DNA of 64,000 bases, from contig JBDTPN010000013.1 of the NCBI GenBank assembly GCA_039932715.1, positions 18,683 through 82,682 on the forward strand, in the 5' to 3' direction. Source of the DNA: ZC4RG30 sp039932715. GTDB taxonomy: Bacteria; Pseudomonadota; Gammaproteobacteria; Steroidobacterales; Steroidobacteraceae. Shown here piece after piece: positions 9,193 to 18,512 of the stretch. The position numbers were made by a program, and so were the translations under genes. How positions within the stretch are numbered: the first letter of the stretch is position 1; every line of letters begins with the position of its first letter. Under the pieces are notes generated by a model, which had not been told where the DNA came from, made no database searches, and worked only from the letters and a program-made list of their open reading frames with translations.

Positions 9193-10110
9193 TTACGACT
9201 TGTCGGTAACCTTGTCTTTCTTGTGCGCTTCTGCCTGGGCTTTCACCTCGGCCACGAAGTCATCCTGCTTCTTCTCTATGCCGGAACCCACCTCAAGACG
9301 CGCATAGCGCACGATCTTGGCGCTCGCTGCCTGCAGCAATTTCTCGATGGTCAGCTTGTCGTCCTTGACGAACTGCTGGCCCAGCAGCGTGATCTCACCC
9401 AACCACTTGGCAATCTGGCCGTCGAGGATCTTCGCCAGCACCTGCTCGGGCTTGTTCTTGTTCTTCTCGTCATTGCGATTCTGCTCGACGCGGATGGATC
9501 GCTCCTTGGCGATGTCCTCTGCCGGCACCTGCGAGGCGTCCAGATGGCGCGGATTGGTGGCCGCGACGTGCATGGCCAGATCTCGCGCCAGGCTGGCATC
9601 ACCACCCTGCACTGCCACCAACGTGCCAATTCGCGTGCCATGCAGATAACTGCCCAGCTGCGACGTGGAAGTCACGCGTTCGAAACGCCGTACGCTGATT
9701 TTCTCGCCCAGCTTCGCGATCAGTGCCCGGCGACGGTCTTCGACAGTCTCGCCCGAGGCCAGCTTCTGCGCTCCAAGTGCCGTCACGTCCGCCGGATTTC
9801 CGGCCAGCGCGGCCTGGGCAACATCACGTGCAAACGCAGTGAAGTCTTCACCACGTGCGACGAAGTCGGTCTCACAGTTGATCTCAACCAGCACGGCAGT
9901 AAGACCATCGGCCGAAACTGCAGAGGCAACCACGCCTTCGGCTGCGATCCGGTCCGCTTTTTTATCCGCCTTGGCCAGGCCTTGCTTGCGCATCAGCTCG
10001 GCGGCAGTGTCGAGATCACCATTGGTCTCGACCAGTGCACGCTTGCACTCCATCATGCCGGCGCCAGTACGGTCGCGCAGCTGGCGGACCGCGTCAGCCG
10101 AAACGCTCAT
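9193..10110 (-). CDS. tsf: Tsf, elongation factor Ts
   Basis: This is the nucleotide-exchange factor for EF-Tu. The 305 residues start with the UBA-like domain (AVRQLRDRTGAGMMECKRAL) and carry the CETDFVARGEDF motif. A core and dimerisation domain follow and end in a lysine-rich tail. Its ATG shares a base with the rpsB stop (TGATG). That is much tighter than in E. coli, where rpsB and tsf are separated by a spacer of a couple of hundred bases, and it suggests translational coupling. Confidence 0.96.
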   Translation of the reverse strand: MSVSADAVRQLRDRTGAGMMECKRALVETNGDLDTAAELMRKQGLAKADKKADRIAAEGVVASAVSADGLTAVLVEINCETDFVARGEDFTAFARDVAQAALAGNPADVTALGAQKLASGETVEDRRRALIAKLGEKISVRRFERVTSTSQLGSYLHGTRIGTLVAVQGGDASLARDLAMHVAATNPRHLDASQVPAEDIAKERSIRVEQNRNDEKNKNKPEQVLAKILDGQIAKWLGEITLLGQQFVKDDKLTIEKLLQAASAKIVRYARLEVGSGIEKKQDDFVAEVKAQAEAHKKDKVTDKS

Positions 10111-11099
10111 CAGCGTCCGCCGCGGCGCGCACCGGCACCACTATTGACCACTGGCCGACGACGCAGGCCTGCTGCTTCCTTGGGAGGAGCCGGCTGCACA
10201 TTGACTACCGGTTCGTCGAGATCCGCCTCGGAAATCGGGGCAGCGGCAACTGGCGCGCCGTCGGCAGCACCCTCAACGCCAGGTGCACGGCTGGGCTTGC
10301 GACGCACAGCGGCCTGGGGCCGCGGACGACCGCCGCCTGCGCGTGCAGGACGCCGGCGCGGCACGCCATTCTCGTCCAGCTCGACGAATTCGTCTTCGCC
10401 CACGACCACCTGTGGCACGGCAGTCTTGCCTTCCAACACCGCGTCAGCCATTGCCGATGCATACAGGTTGATGGCGCGCATGGCGTCGTCGTTGCCCGGC
10501 ACGATGTATTCAACGTCTTCTGGAGAGCAGTTGGTGTCGACAATGGCAATGACCGGGATGCCCAGCTTCTTGGCCTCGTGCAGCGCGATGCGCTCATGCC
10601 CCACGTCGACGACGAACAGCACGTCCGGCAGTGCCGGCATGTTCTTGATACCGCCCAGGGCCTTCTCCAGCTTGGCCATTTCGCGGCGCAGCTGCAGGGC
10701 TTCCTTCTTGCCACGCTTTTCCAGCGCACCGGTTTCCTGCAGGTCGGTCAGGTCGGTGAGTCGCTTGATCGACTGGCGGATGGTCTTGAAGTTGGTGAGC
10801 ATGCCGCCGGGCCAACGCTGGTTGACATAGGGCATGGAGCAGCGCGCTGCTTCCTTCTGCATCGCATCGCGGGCAGAACGCTTGGTGCCGACGAACAGCA
10901 CGGTGCCGCCGTCCGCGACAATGCTGCGCGCAAAGCCCACGGCTTCCGCGAACATCGGCTGCGTCTTCTCAAGGTTGATGATATGGATCCGGTTTCGCTC
11001 GCCGAAGATGTACTGGGCCATCTTGGGGTTCCAGAAGCGGGTCTGATGTCCGAAATGGACACCCGCTTCCAGCATCTGTCGCATTGACACGCTGGGCAT
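10110..11099 (-). CDS. rpsB: RpsB, ribosomal protein S2 with long C-terminal tail
   Basis: This is small-subunit ribosomal protein S2. Residues 1 to about 235 are a normal S2 (MRQMLEAGVHFGHQTRFWNP; NLYASAMADAVLEGK). They are followed by about 90 residues rich in Ala, Arg, Pro and Gly, with no predicted fold, ending SGAGARRGGR. E. coli S2 has 241 residues. The tail is one open frame that joins tsf by a one-base overlap. The start codon has AGAGGA upstream and lies behind a structured leader and a strong promoter. Confidence 0.96.
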   Translation of the reverse strand: MPSVSMRQMLEAGVHFGHQTRFWNPKMAQYIFGERNRIHIINLEKTQPMFAEAVGFARSIVADGGTVLFVGTKRSARDAMQKEAARCSMPYVNQRWPGGMLTNFKTIRQSIKRLTDLTDLQETGALEKRGKKEALQLRREMAKLEKALGGIKNMPALPDVLFVVDVGHERIALHEAKKLGIPVIAIVDTNCSPEDVEYIVPGNDDAMRAINLYASAMADAVLEGKTAVPQVVVGEDEFVELDENGVPRRRPARAGGGRPRPQAAVRRKPSRAPGVEGAADGAPVAAAPISEADLDEPVVNVQPAPPKEAAGLRRRPVVNSGAGARRGGR

Positions 11100-11140
11100 C
11101 TGCTATTCCTCTCGTTCGGGTTATGGCCTCGCGCGTTTCC

Positions 11141-11200
11141 CTGGCGGCAATCCCGCAAAGGTCCGATAAGGGACTTGACTGCGGAACACCCGGCCGCCAG
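11141..11200 (-). ncRNA. Structured rpsB leader (candidate S2 autoregulatory RNA)
   Basis: Between the rpsB promoter and start codon, an 8-bp perfect stem (CTGGCGGC at 11193-11200 with GCCGCCAG at 11141-11148, minus-strand sense) encloses a GGTGTTCCGCA segment and an internal stem (TCCGCA with TGCGGG). S2 represses its own operon through the rpsB 5' leader in gammaproteobacteria, and position and shape fit that. Membership of the known rpsB motif is inferred, not tested. Confidence 0.6.
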
Positions 11201-11241
11201 TGTCGAAACACGTGGGGATTGTTTGCCAAAAAAGGCCGCGC

Positions 11242-11270
11242 TTTATACCATGAAGTTCCCGCGTAAACAA
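11242..11270 (-). promoter_or_regulatory. Sigma-70 promoter for rpsB-tsf
   Basis: Minus strand: -35 TTGTTT (11265-11270), a 17-bp spacer, and -10 TATAAA (11242-11247) preceded by TGG. It lies about 140 bp upstream of rpsB and leaves room for the leader RNA. Divergent map starts 39 bp away on the other side. Confidence 0.72.
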
Positions 11271-11308
11271 CGCTTTACGCCCTCTCAAACCCCTGTAGGT
11301 GCCCCTGG

Positions 11309-12097
11309 ATGGCCGTAACGATCAAGTCCCCGGAAGATCAGCAGAAGATGCGTGTCGCAGGCCGGCTTGCAGCCGATGTCCTGGACATGATTGACGCCCA
11401 TATAGCCCCGGGAGTCACCACCGACGAGCTAGACCGGCTGTGCCACGACTACATCGTCGATCAGCAGCACGCGATTCCGGCCAATGTGGGCTACAACGGC
11501 TTTCCCAAGACCATCTGCACGTCGGTCAACCACGTGGTGTGCCACGGCATCCCCAACGACCGCAAGTTGAGTTCCGGGGACATCGTCAACATCGATGTCA
11601 CCGTCATTCAGGACGGGTTCCATGGCGATACCAGCCGCATGTACTTCGTCGGCAAGCCGCCCGTGCTGGCACAGCGGCTGTCACGCGTGTGCGCGGATGC
11701 AATGTGGGCCGCGATCAATATAGTGCGGCCGGGTGCGCGACTCGGGGACATCGGCCATGCCATCCAGACACTGACGGAGGCAAACGATTTTACGGTGGTG
11801 CGTGAATACTGCGGCCACGGAATCGGCCGTGTGTATCACGAGGATCCACAGGTACTGCATTACGGTGAGCCGGGAACCGGCGCCACACTCAAGGCCGGAA
11901 TGACCTTCACTATTGAACCCATGATCAACGCGGGCAAGCGCCACGTGCAGTTGTTGAAGGATGGCTGGACCGTGGTCACCAAGGATCACTCCCTGTCGGC
12001 GCAATGGGAACACACCATCCTGGTGACCGGCGATGGCTATGAGGTGCTCACGCTGGGCGCGCAGGAACGCGCGCGGACCAGTACGATGGTCGCCTGA
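11309..12097 (+). CDS. map: Map, methionine aminopeptidase type I
   Basis: This enzyme removes the initiator methionine from nascent proteins. The 262 residues have the pita-bread fold signatures: HGIPNDRKLSSGDIVNID with the first metal Asp, GDTSRMY with the second, CGHGIGRVYHEDP with the metal His, and FTIEPMIN with the Glu ligands. AGGTG precedes the ATG by nine bases. It is divergent from rpsB, a common pairing. The stop overlaps glnD (TGATG). Confidence 0.96.
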   Translation: MAVTIKSPEDQQKMRVAGRLAADVLDMIDAHIAPGVTTDELDRLCHDYIVDQQHAIPANVGYNGFPKTICTSVNHVVCHGIPNDRKLSSGDIVNIDVTVIQDGFHGDTSRMYFVGKPPVLAQRLSRVCADAMWAAINIVRPGARLGDIGHAIQTLTEANDFTVVREYCGHGIGRVYHEDPQVLHYGEPGTGATLKAGMTFTIEPMINAGKRHVQLLKDGWTVVTKDHSLSAQWEHTILVTGDGYEVLTLGAQERARTSTMVA

Positions 12098-14802
12098 TGG
12101 TATCGATGCAACAAGCTTCGCTTGAAGAAGAAGAGATCCAGGGTTCGACCGAACTGCCCGTGTGGCCGCTGCTGGATCGCCTGCCCGTGTCGCTGGCAGA
12201 TGGTGCGTATTCGCGCGAATGTTATCGCGAGCTGATCAACCGCTCGCAGCAAGAACTGCAGGAACGCTTCACGGCAGAGGAAAACGTCGAAGTGCTGGTG
12301 CGCTCGCGCGCGCTGTTCATTGATGCGGTGCTCAAACTCACCTGGCAGCACCTGTTGCAACCGGCGCTGGCGCAGCGACTGACGTTGCTGGCAGTGGGCG
12401 GCTACGGACGGGGTGAACTGCATCCGCAGTCGGATGTGGATATCCTGATCCTGGTGCCCTCGAGTCGCGCGCTGGATGAAGCCGAGCGCACCCAGGTCGA
12501 GACGCTGGTGACTTTCCTCTGGGACATCGGCCTTGAAGTCGGCCACAGCGTTCGCACCACGGCGGAGTGTGCCGAGGAAAGCGCCGCCGACGTGGGTGTG
12601 ATGACCACGTTGCTGGAGGCGCGTTTGCTGACGGGCTCTCCCGAACTGTTTGACCAGATGCGCGTTGCATTGGGGCCCGAGCACGTCTGGCCTTCGGACC
12701 GATTCTTCGAAGCCAAATTGCAGGAGCAGCGCGAACGTCACCTCAAGGCCAATGACACCGCCTACAACCTTGAACCCAACGTCAAGACCGGCCCCGGCGG
12801 TCTGCGCGACCTGCAGACCATAGGCTGGGTGGCCAAGCGGCATTTCGGCGCACAAAGCCTCGACGAACTGGTGACCAAGGGTTTCCTGACTCCAGCGGAG
12901 CTGCGCAAACTGAAGCAGGCGCAGGCGTTCCTCTGGAAAGTGCGCTTCGGCCTGCATGTGTTGACCGGTCGTCACGAAGATCGCCTGCTGTTCGACTACC
13001 AGATCCGGCTGGCGCAGACCTTCGGCTATGAGGATGCGACCTATACGCTGGCGGTAGAACAGCTCATGCAGCGCTATTACCGCACGGTGCTGGACGTCAG
13101 CTTCCTCAATGAGCTGTTGCTGCAGGCATTCCGCGACGCAATCCTGCCCGGCAACACTGCGCCGCAGCCGCTCAACGCGCGCTTCCAGATCCGCAATGAT
13201 TACCTGGAAACCATCGGCAACGACGTTTTCGCGCGCTCGCCGGCGGCCATGCTCGAGTTGTTCCTGCTGTTGCAGCAGAACCCGCAGGTGCTGGGAGTGA
13301 GCGCGGCGACCATGCGCCTGATTTCCAGGCACCTGTGGCTGATCGACGAGGAGTTTCGCCAGAACCCGCGCCATCACCGGTTGTTCCTGGAAATCCTGCG
13401 CGCGCCAGTGGGTGTCACCCATGAGCTGCGGCGCATGAACAACTACGGCGTGCTGGGCCGATACATTCCCGCATTCGGCCGCATTGTCGGGCGCATGCAA
13501 TACGACCTGTTCCACGCATACACCGTGGACGCTCACACCTTGTTCGTCGTCAGCAACCTGCGGCGCCTGGCCATGCCCAAGTACGACGCCGAATTGCCGA
13601 CGCTCTCCGGCATCATGCAGCAGCTGCCCAAACAGGAGATCGCCTACCTGGCGGCGCTGTTCCATGACATTGCCAAGGGCCGCGGCGGTGATCATTCCCA
13701 GCTGGGTGCGGTGGACGCAGAGGCGTTCTGCCTCGAACAGGGTCTGTCGCTGTACGACGCGCGCCTGGTCGCATGGCTGGTGCTCAATCACCTGGAACTG
13801 TCGGTGTCTGCACAGAAGCGCGATATCGGCGATCCCAAGGTCATCAATGAGTTCGCGCGTCACGTGGGTGATGAAGTGCGTCTGGATTACCTTTATGTGC
13901 TGACCTGCGCCGATGTGCGCGGCACCAATCCCAGGTTGTGGAACTCCTGGAAGGCCTCGCTGTTCCAGGAGTTCTATGAACATGTCCGGGCGGCCCTGCG
14001 GCGTGGGCTCGAAAGCCCGATTGACCAGGAACAGCTGCTGCGCGAAAACCAGGATTCCGCGCGCGCAGTGCTGGCCTCGCACAACATCAAGGGCGCGGAA
14101 ATAGAACGCGCCTGGGCGGCGCTCTCGCCGGCCTACTTTCTGCGGCATTCGCCGGAAGAGATCGCCTGGTTCACGCGCCTGTACGCCCAGCGCGACCCTG
14201 GCGATGACGAACCACTGGTGGCCGTCGAACCGCGCAGCCAGCGCGGCACCACCGCGGTAATGATCTTCGCGCCGCATCGTCATCATGGCTTTGCACGCGC
14301 CACGGCCGTGCTCGACCAGCTGGGTCTCACGGTGGTGGATGCACGCATCACTCCCGCCGCCAATGGTTTCAGCCTCGACCTGTACCACGTGCTCGAAGAC
14401 GATAGCGCCCCTATCGACGATCCGGATCGCATCGCCGAGATGGAAGAATCCCTGTGGCGCTCACTGCGTCGCCCGGAAGACTCGAGCCTGGCCGTAACGC
14501 GCCGCGCACCCCGCCAGGTCAGCATGTTCAATACGCCCACGCGCGTGACCATCTCCACCGATGAGCGTAACAACCGTTCGGTTCTGGAACTGGTGGCCGG
14601 TGACCGACCGGGACTGCTTTGCGATGTGGGCAAGGTTTTCATGGAAGAGCGTGTCGACCTGCAGGGTGCGCGCATCAGCACCATTGGCGAGCGCGCCGAA
14701 GACGTGTTCTACATCACCGATCTCTCACAGCAACCGCTGGCCGAGTTGGCCACTCAGCAATTGCAGCAGAAGCTCGGCGCGGCACTGCACCGCACGTCCT
14801 GA
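12097..14802 (+). CDS. glnD: GlnD, bifunctional uridylyltransferase/uridylyl-removing PII regulator
   Basis: GlnD is the nitrogen sensor that uridylylates PII proteins when glutamine is low and removes the groups when it is high. The 901 residues show the nucleotidyltransferase motif GGYGRGELHPQSDVD at 101-115. They also show the HD hydrolase motif FHDIAKGRGGDHS at about 522-534 and two C-terminal ACT glutamine-sensing domains (about 710-790 and 825-895). It is co-translated with map, as in many gammaproteobacteria. A 783-codon antisense frame over this gene is a GC-rich shadow. Confidence 0.96.
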   Translation: MVSMQQASLEEEEIQGSTELPVWPLLDRLPVSLADGAYSRECYRELINRSQQELQERFTAEENVEVLVRSRALFIDAVLKLTWQHLLQPALAQRLTLLAVGGYGRGELHPQSDVDILILVPSSRALDEAERTQVETLVTFLWDIGLEVGHSVRTTAECAEESAADVGVMTTLLEARLLTGSPELFDQMRVALGPEHVWPSDRFFEAKLQEQRERHLKANDTAYNLEPNVKTGPGGLRDLQTIGWVAKRHFGAQSLDELVTKGFLTPAELRKLKQAQAFLWKVRFGLHVLTGRHEDRLLFDYQIRLAQTFGYEDATYTLAVEQLMQRYYRTVLDVSFLNELLLQAFRDAILPGNTAPQPLNARFQIRNDYLETIGNDVFARSPAAMLELFLLLQQNPQVLGVSAATMRLISRHLWLIDEEFRQNPRHHRLFLEILRAPVGVTHELRRMNNYGVLGRYIPAFGRIVGRMQYDLFHAYTVDAHTLFVVSNLRRLAMPKYDAELPTLSGIMQQLPKQEIAYLAALFHDIAKGRGGDHSQLGAVDAEAFCLEQGLSLYDARLVAWLVLNHLELSVSAQKRDIGDPKVINEFARHVGDEVRLDYLYVLTCADVRGTNPRLWNSWKASLFQEFYEHVRAALRRGLESPIDQEQLLRENQDSARAVLASHNIKGAEIERAWAALSPAYFLRHSPEEIAWFTRLYAQRDPGDDEPLVAVEPRSQRGTTAVMIFAPHRHHGFARATAVLDQLGLTVVDARITPAANGFSLDLYHVLEDDSAPIDDPDRIAEMEESLWRSLRRPEDSSLAVTRRAPRQVSMFNTPTRVTISTDERNNRSVLELVAGDRPGLLCDVGKVFMEERVDLQGARISTIGERAEDVFYITDLSQQPLAELATQQLQQKLGAALHRTS

Positions 14803-14815
14803 CCTCAGGCCAGAC

Positions 14816-16027
14816 ATGAACCCCGGATTTGAGCGCCTTGCGGCGTATCCCTTCGAACGCCTTGCGGATCTGAAGGCCAACCTGCGTCCGCCGACGGGCC
14901 TGCCGCATATTCCACTTTCCATCGGCGAACCAAGGCATGCGCCGCCGCAGTTCGTACTGGACACCCTCGCTGCCCATCTGCATGAACTGGGGTCCTATCC
15001 GGCAACGCGCGGCATGCCGGAATTGCGAATTGCCGGCGCGCGCTGGCTCGAGCGTCGCTTCTCCCTGCATGCCGACAGCATCGATGCCGAGTCGATGATT
15101 CTGCCGGTGCTTGGCACGCGTGAAGCGCTGTTTGCCATCGTCCAGGCGGTGGTGGACCCGCGGGCGAAATCGCCATTGGTGCTGATGCCCAATCCCGGAT
15201 ACCAGATCTATGAGGGCGCCGCGCTGCTGGCCGGAGCCGCTCCTTATTACCTCAACACCACTGCGGACAATGGTTTCCTGCCGGATCTGGATGCAGTCCC
15301 GGCGGATGTCTGGCAGCGCTGCCAACTGCTGTTCCTGTGCAGCCCCGGCAATCCCGTGGGCAGCGTCATGAGCCTGGCCTACCTGCGGCGCGCGCTGGAA
15401 CTTGCCGAACAACACGACTTCGTCATCGCGTCCGATGAGTGTTACGCGGATATCTACGACGATGAATCCCATCCTCCGCCATCGCTGCTGACCGCCGCGG
15501 CTGCCATGGGCAATACGCAGTTGCGACGCTGCATGAGTTTCCATTCGCTGTCCAAGCGATCCAGCCTGCCCGGGCTGCGCTCGGGCCTGGTGGCCGGCGA
15601 TGCTGCGCTGATCCGGCCGTTCCTGCTGTACCGCACCTACCATGGCTGCGCCATGTCGGCGCCCACGCAGCGCGCCAGCATCGCCGCCTGGACCGACGAT
15701 GCACATGTCACGGTCAATCGCGCGCGCTATCGCAGCAAGTTCGACCAGGTCCTCCCCATCCTGGCCCCGGTGATCGACGCACATCGACCCGCAGGCGGCT
15801 TCTACCTGTGGCTTGACGTTGGCAGCGATGACGAAGCCTTCACGGCCGGTTTGTATGCGCAGCAGAACATCACGGTGGTGCCCGGCAGCTACCTGGCGCG
15901 CCAGACAGCCAGCGGCAATCCTGGTGCAGGTTACGTGCGCATCTCTCTCGTTGCACCGGAAGCAGAATGTGTGCAGGCTGCCGGCCGGATCCGCCAATAC
16001 ATCATGACGACAAGAGCCAAGCCATGA
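14816..16027 (+). CDS. dapC: DapC, succinyldiaminopimelate transaminase
   Basis: This PLP aminotransferase of the lysine/meso-DAP pathway makes N-succinyl-LL-DAP from N-succinyl-2-amino-6-oxopimelate. The 403 residues (from ATG 14816) show the fold-type I pattern: PGYQIYEGAALLAG, CSPGNPVGSVMS, ASDECYADIYDDE, and the PLP lysine in HSLSKRSSLPGLRSG (K247). It starts 13 bp after glnD and overlaps dapD by ATGA. A transaminase directly upstream of dapD supports DapC over a generic aminotransferase. Confidence 0.88.
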   Translation: MNPGFERLAAYPFERLADLKANLRPPTGLPHIPLSIGEPRHAPPQFVLDTLAAHLHELGSYPATRGMPELRIAGARWLERRFSLHADSIDAESMILPVLGTREALFAIVQAVVDPRAKSPLVLMPNPGYQIYEGAALLAGAAPYYLNTTADNGFLPDLDAVPADVWQRCQLLFLCSPGNPVGSVMSLAYLRRALELAEQHDFVIASDECYADIYDDESHPPPSLLTAAAAMGNTQLRRCMSFHSLSKRSSLPGLRSGLVAGDAALIRPFLLYRTYHGCAMSAPTQRASIAAWTDDAHVTVNRARYRSKFDQVLPILAPVIDAHRPAGGFYLWLDVGSDDEAFTAGLYAQQNITVVPGSYLARQTASGNPGAGYVRISLVAPEAECVQAAGRIRQYIMTTRAKP

Positions 16028-16860
16028 CCACCGATACCAGTGCCCTGCGCCGCGTCATCGAGGCCGCATACGAAAAGCGCGCCGATCTCACGCCAGCCAA
16101 TATCGATTCCGGCCTGCGCCAGGCCATTGAAGACTGCATCAGCCTGCTCGACAGCGGCCAGGCGCGCGTTGCCGAGAAATCCGGTGATGCCTGGCTGGTC
16201 AACGACTGGCTCAAGAAGGCGGTGCTGCTCTACTTCCGGGCCAACGACAACCAGATGATCGACGCCGGTACGGCACGCTACTACGACAAGGTTCCGCTCA
16301 AGTTCGCCGATCAGGATGCGGCGCAGTTGCGTGCCGGTGGCGTGCGCGTGGTGCCGCATGCAACCGTGCGGCGCGGCGCCTACATCGCACCCAACGTGGT
16401 GTTGATGCCGTCGTACGTCAACATTGGCGCGCGCGTCGACAGCGGCACCATGGTGGATACCTGGTCGACCGTGGGTTCCTGCGCACAGATTGGACGCAAC
16501 GTGCATCTTTCGGGTGGCGTGGGCATCGGTGGAGTGCTGGAGCCGCTGCAGGCGACGCCCACCATCATCGAGGACGACTGCTTCATTGGCGCGCGTTCCG
16601 AAGTGGTCGAAGGCGTTATCGTGGGCGCCGGTTCGGTGCTGGCCATGGGCGTATTCATCAGCCAGAGCACGCGCATCTATGACCGCGCCACAGGTTCAGT
16701 CAGCTATGGTCGCGTGCCGCCCGGCTCCGTGGTGGTACCAGGCTCGCTACCTGCAGCGGACGGCAGTTATTCGCTGGCCTGCGCGATAATCGTCAAACGC
16801 GTGGATGAGAAAACGCGCGCCAAGACGTCGATCAACGACTTGCTGCGGATGACCGACTAG
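16024..16860 (+). CDS. dapD: DapD, tetrahydrodipicolinate N-succinyltransferase
   Basis: This enzyme succinylates tetrahydrodipicolinate in lysine synthesis. The 278 residues begin with the helical domain (RRVIEAAYEKRADLTPANID) and continue as a left-handed beta helix (YIAPNVVLMPSYVNIGARVD, CAQIGRNVHLSGGVGIGGV). The stop abuts the phoU stop from the other strand with no bases between them. dapC, dapD and the dapE gene at 23.8 kb cover three steps of the succinylase branch. Confidence 0.95.
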   Translation: MTTDTSALRRVIEAAYEKRADLTPANIDSGLRQAIEDCISLLDSGQARVAEKSGDAWLVNDWLKKAVLLYFRANDNQMIDAGTARYYDKVPLKFADQDAAQLRAGGVRVVPHATVRRGAYIAPNVVLMPSYVNIGARVDSGTMVDTWSTVGSCAQIGRNVHLSGGVGIGGVLEPLQATPTIIEDDCFIGARSEVVEGVIVGAGSVLAMGVFISQSTRIYDRATGSVSYGRVPPGSVVVPGSLPAADGSYSLACAIIVKRVDEKTRAKTSINDLLRMTD

Positions 16861-17553
16861 CTAGTTGGCAACGTTCCGGGTCGACTGGACGCCACCGACG
16901 AGCTGAATTACCTGGCGTGCGATGTTGCGCGCATGATCGCCCATGCGCTCAACGGACTTCAGGACGAACGCGGATTCCACCACCGATTGCAGCTTGTGGG
17001 GATCCTCCATGGCGCGGGTGAGCAGTCGCCGCAGTCCACTGGCATATTCAGCGTCGAGCTCCAGGTCACGCCTTACCACCTCCGCCGCCGCATTGGCATC
17101 CAGCGTATCGAAGGCCTCAAGTGAGGCGCGCATCATGTCGTTGGCAACCTTGCCCATCTGGCGAATGTCGCGTGCAACTGCTGCACCAGGCAGTGCCGGA
17201 GATCGCCCGCCGCCCGCCACCACCAGCCGTGCGACCTTTTTGGCCTCATCGCCCGCTCGCTCGAGGTTCGTGATAACACGCTCTATTGCCATGACCAGCC
17301 GCAGGTCCGACGCCATCGGCTGGCGGCGTGCGATTATGACCACGGCCTCTTCCTCGATGGCTTGTTCGAGACGGTTAACCGCTGTCTCACGACCCAGTAC
17401 CAGATTGGCCGTTGCGGAATTCCAGTCCGCATAGGCGACTACCGCGTCTTGCACCTGGCGAAGCACCAGTCCACCCATTTCCACTACGCGAAGGTGGACC
17501 GAGGACAGGGCCCCGTCAAAAGCCTTGGAAATGTGTCCTTCGATCATTTCCAC
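16861..17553 (-). CDS. phoU: PhoU-like regulator, last gene of the pst operon
   Basis: PhoU proteins link the Pst transporter to PhoR and hold phosphate signalling off when phosphate is plentiful. The 230 residues form two PhoU three-helix bundles. Their acidic metal motifs appear as AIERVITNLERAGDEAKKVA (about residues 89-108) and LKSVERMGDHARNIA near the end. It follows the second pstB by three bases. A second PhoU lies with phoBR at 25.4 kb, and the two are only moderately similar by eye. Division of labour between them is unknown. Confidence 0.88.
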   Translation of the reverse strand: MEMIEGHISKAFDGALSSVHLRVVEMGGLVLRQVQDAVVAYADWNSATANLVLGRETAVNRLEQAIEEEAVVIIARRQPMASDLRLVMAIERVITNLERAGDEAKKVARLVVAGGGRSPALPGAAVARDIRQMGKVANDMMRASLEAFDTLDANAAAEVVRRDLELDAEYASGLRRLLTRAMEDPHKLQSVVESAFVLKSVERMGDHARNIARQVIQLVGGVQSTRNVAN

Positions 17554-17556
17554 AAT

Positions 17557-18462
17557 TCAGCCGAAGCGCCCGGTGATGTAATCTTCAGTCAGCTTGTGCC
17601 TCGGGTTGGTGAATATCTTGTCGGTCTCACCGACCTCTACGAGATAGCCCATGTGGAAATATGCCGTGCGCTGGGAAACGCGCGCTGCCTGCTGCATGGA
17701 GTGAGTCACGATAACAATCGCGAAGTCCCCCTTCAATTCATCGATCAGGTTTTCGATGTGCAGCGTAGCCACTGGATCGAGCGCAGAGCATGGCTCGTCC
17801 ATCAGGATCACCTCAGGACGCATTGCGATGGTCCTGGCAATGCACAACCGCTGCTGCTGGCCGCCGGAGAGTCCTGTTCCCGGGCGTCGCAGCCGGTCCT
17901 TGACCTCCTTCCAGAGTCCGGCCCGCTGCAAGCTCGTACATACCAGCTCGTCCAGGTCCGACCGACTCCGAACAAGCCCGTTGATGCGCGGACCGTAAGC
18001 GACGTTGTCGTAGATTGACTTGGGAAATGGATTTGGCTTCTGAAACACCATGCCAACACGGGCCCTGAGCTGGGCTGCATCCTCGCCCCTGGCATAGATA
18101 TCCCGACCGTCAAGCAGGAGCGCGCCGGTTACGCGCGCCCCGGGGATGGTGTCATTCATTCGATTGAGCGAGCGCAGGAACGTGGATTTTCCGCACCCGG
18201 ACGGCCCGATCATCGACAGTACCTGGCGGCGCCCGACGTCGATGCTGACTTTATTTATGGCCGGCTTGCTGCCGTAGGTGACGGTCACGTTGCGGCAACT
18301 AAAAACCGGGTCCGCTACAGTGGTCTCGCCCACGGTTTCACCCTTGAATCCGGACCCGTCGATGAAGGATGCGCCCGGCCCGCGCGCCCCGGGAGCAAAA
18401 TGGAATTCACCTGCCACCCGATGGCCCGGCTTCTGCATGGAGATATCGGTCGAGGTATTCAT
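17557..18462 (-). CDS. pstB: PstB, phosphate ABC transporter ATPase (second copy, N-terminally extended)
   Basis: This is the ATPase of the high-affinity phosphate importer. The 301 residues carry Walker A GPSGCGKST at 86-94, the signature LSGGQQQRLCIA and Walker B VILMDEP, and end YITGRFG as PstB proteins do. About 50 extra residues (Gly/Ser/Pro-rich) precede the ABC domain. It lies directly after another PstB gene with a different sequence. Both keep all catalytic motifs, so neither looks decayed. Confidence 0.92.
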   Translation of the reverse strand: MNTSTDISMQKPGHRVAGEFHFAPGARGPGASFIDGSGFKGETVGETTVADPVFSCRNVTVTYGSKPAINKVSIDVGRRQVLSMIGPSGCGKSTFLRSLNRMNDTIPGARVTGALLLDGRDIYARGEDAAQLRARVGMVFQKPNPFPKSIYDNVAYGPRINGLVRSRSDLDELVCTSLQRAGLWKEVKDRLRRPGTGLSGGQQQRLCIARTIAMRPEVILMDEPCSALDPVATLHIENLIDELKGDFAIVIVTHSMQQAARVSQRTAYFHMGYLVEVGETDKIFTNPRHKLTEDYITGRFG

Positions 18463-18512
18463 GTTGGCAAGGGACTCCCATCAAGAGATATAGCGGGCAA
18501 GCTGTATGCAAC

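Noticed and set aside
12037..14388. Long minus-strand frame antisense to glnD.
   Set aside because: It mirrors a well-supported GlnD gene. Such antisense frames are expected in GC-rich codon usage, and its protein has no motif.
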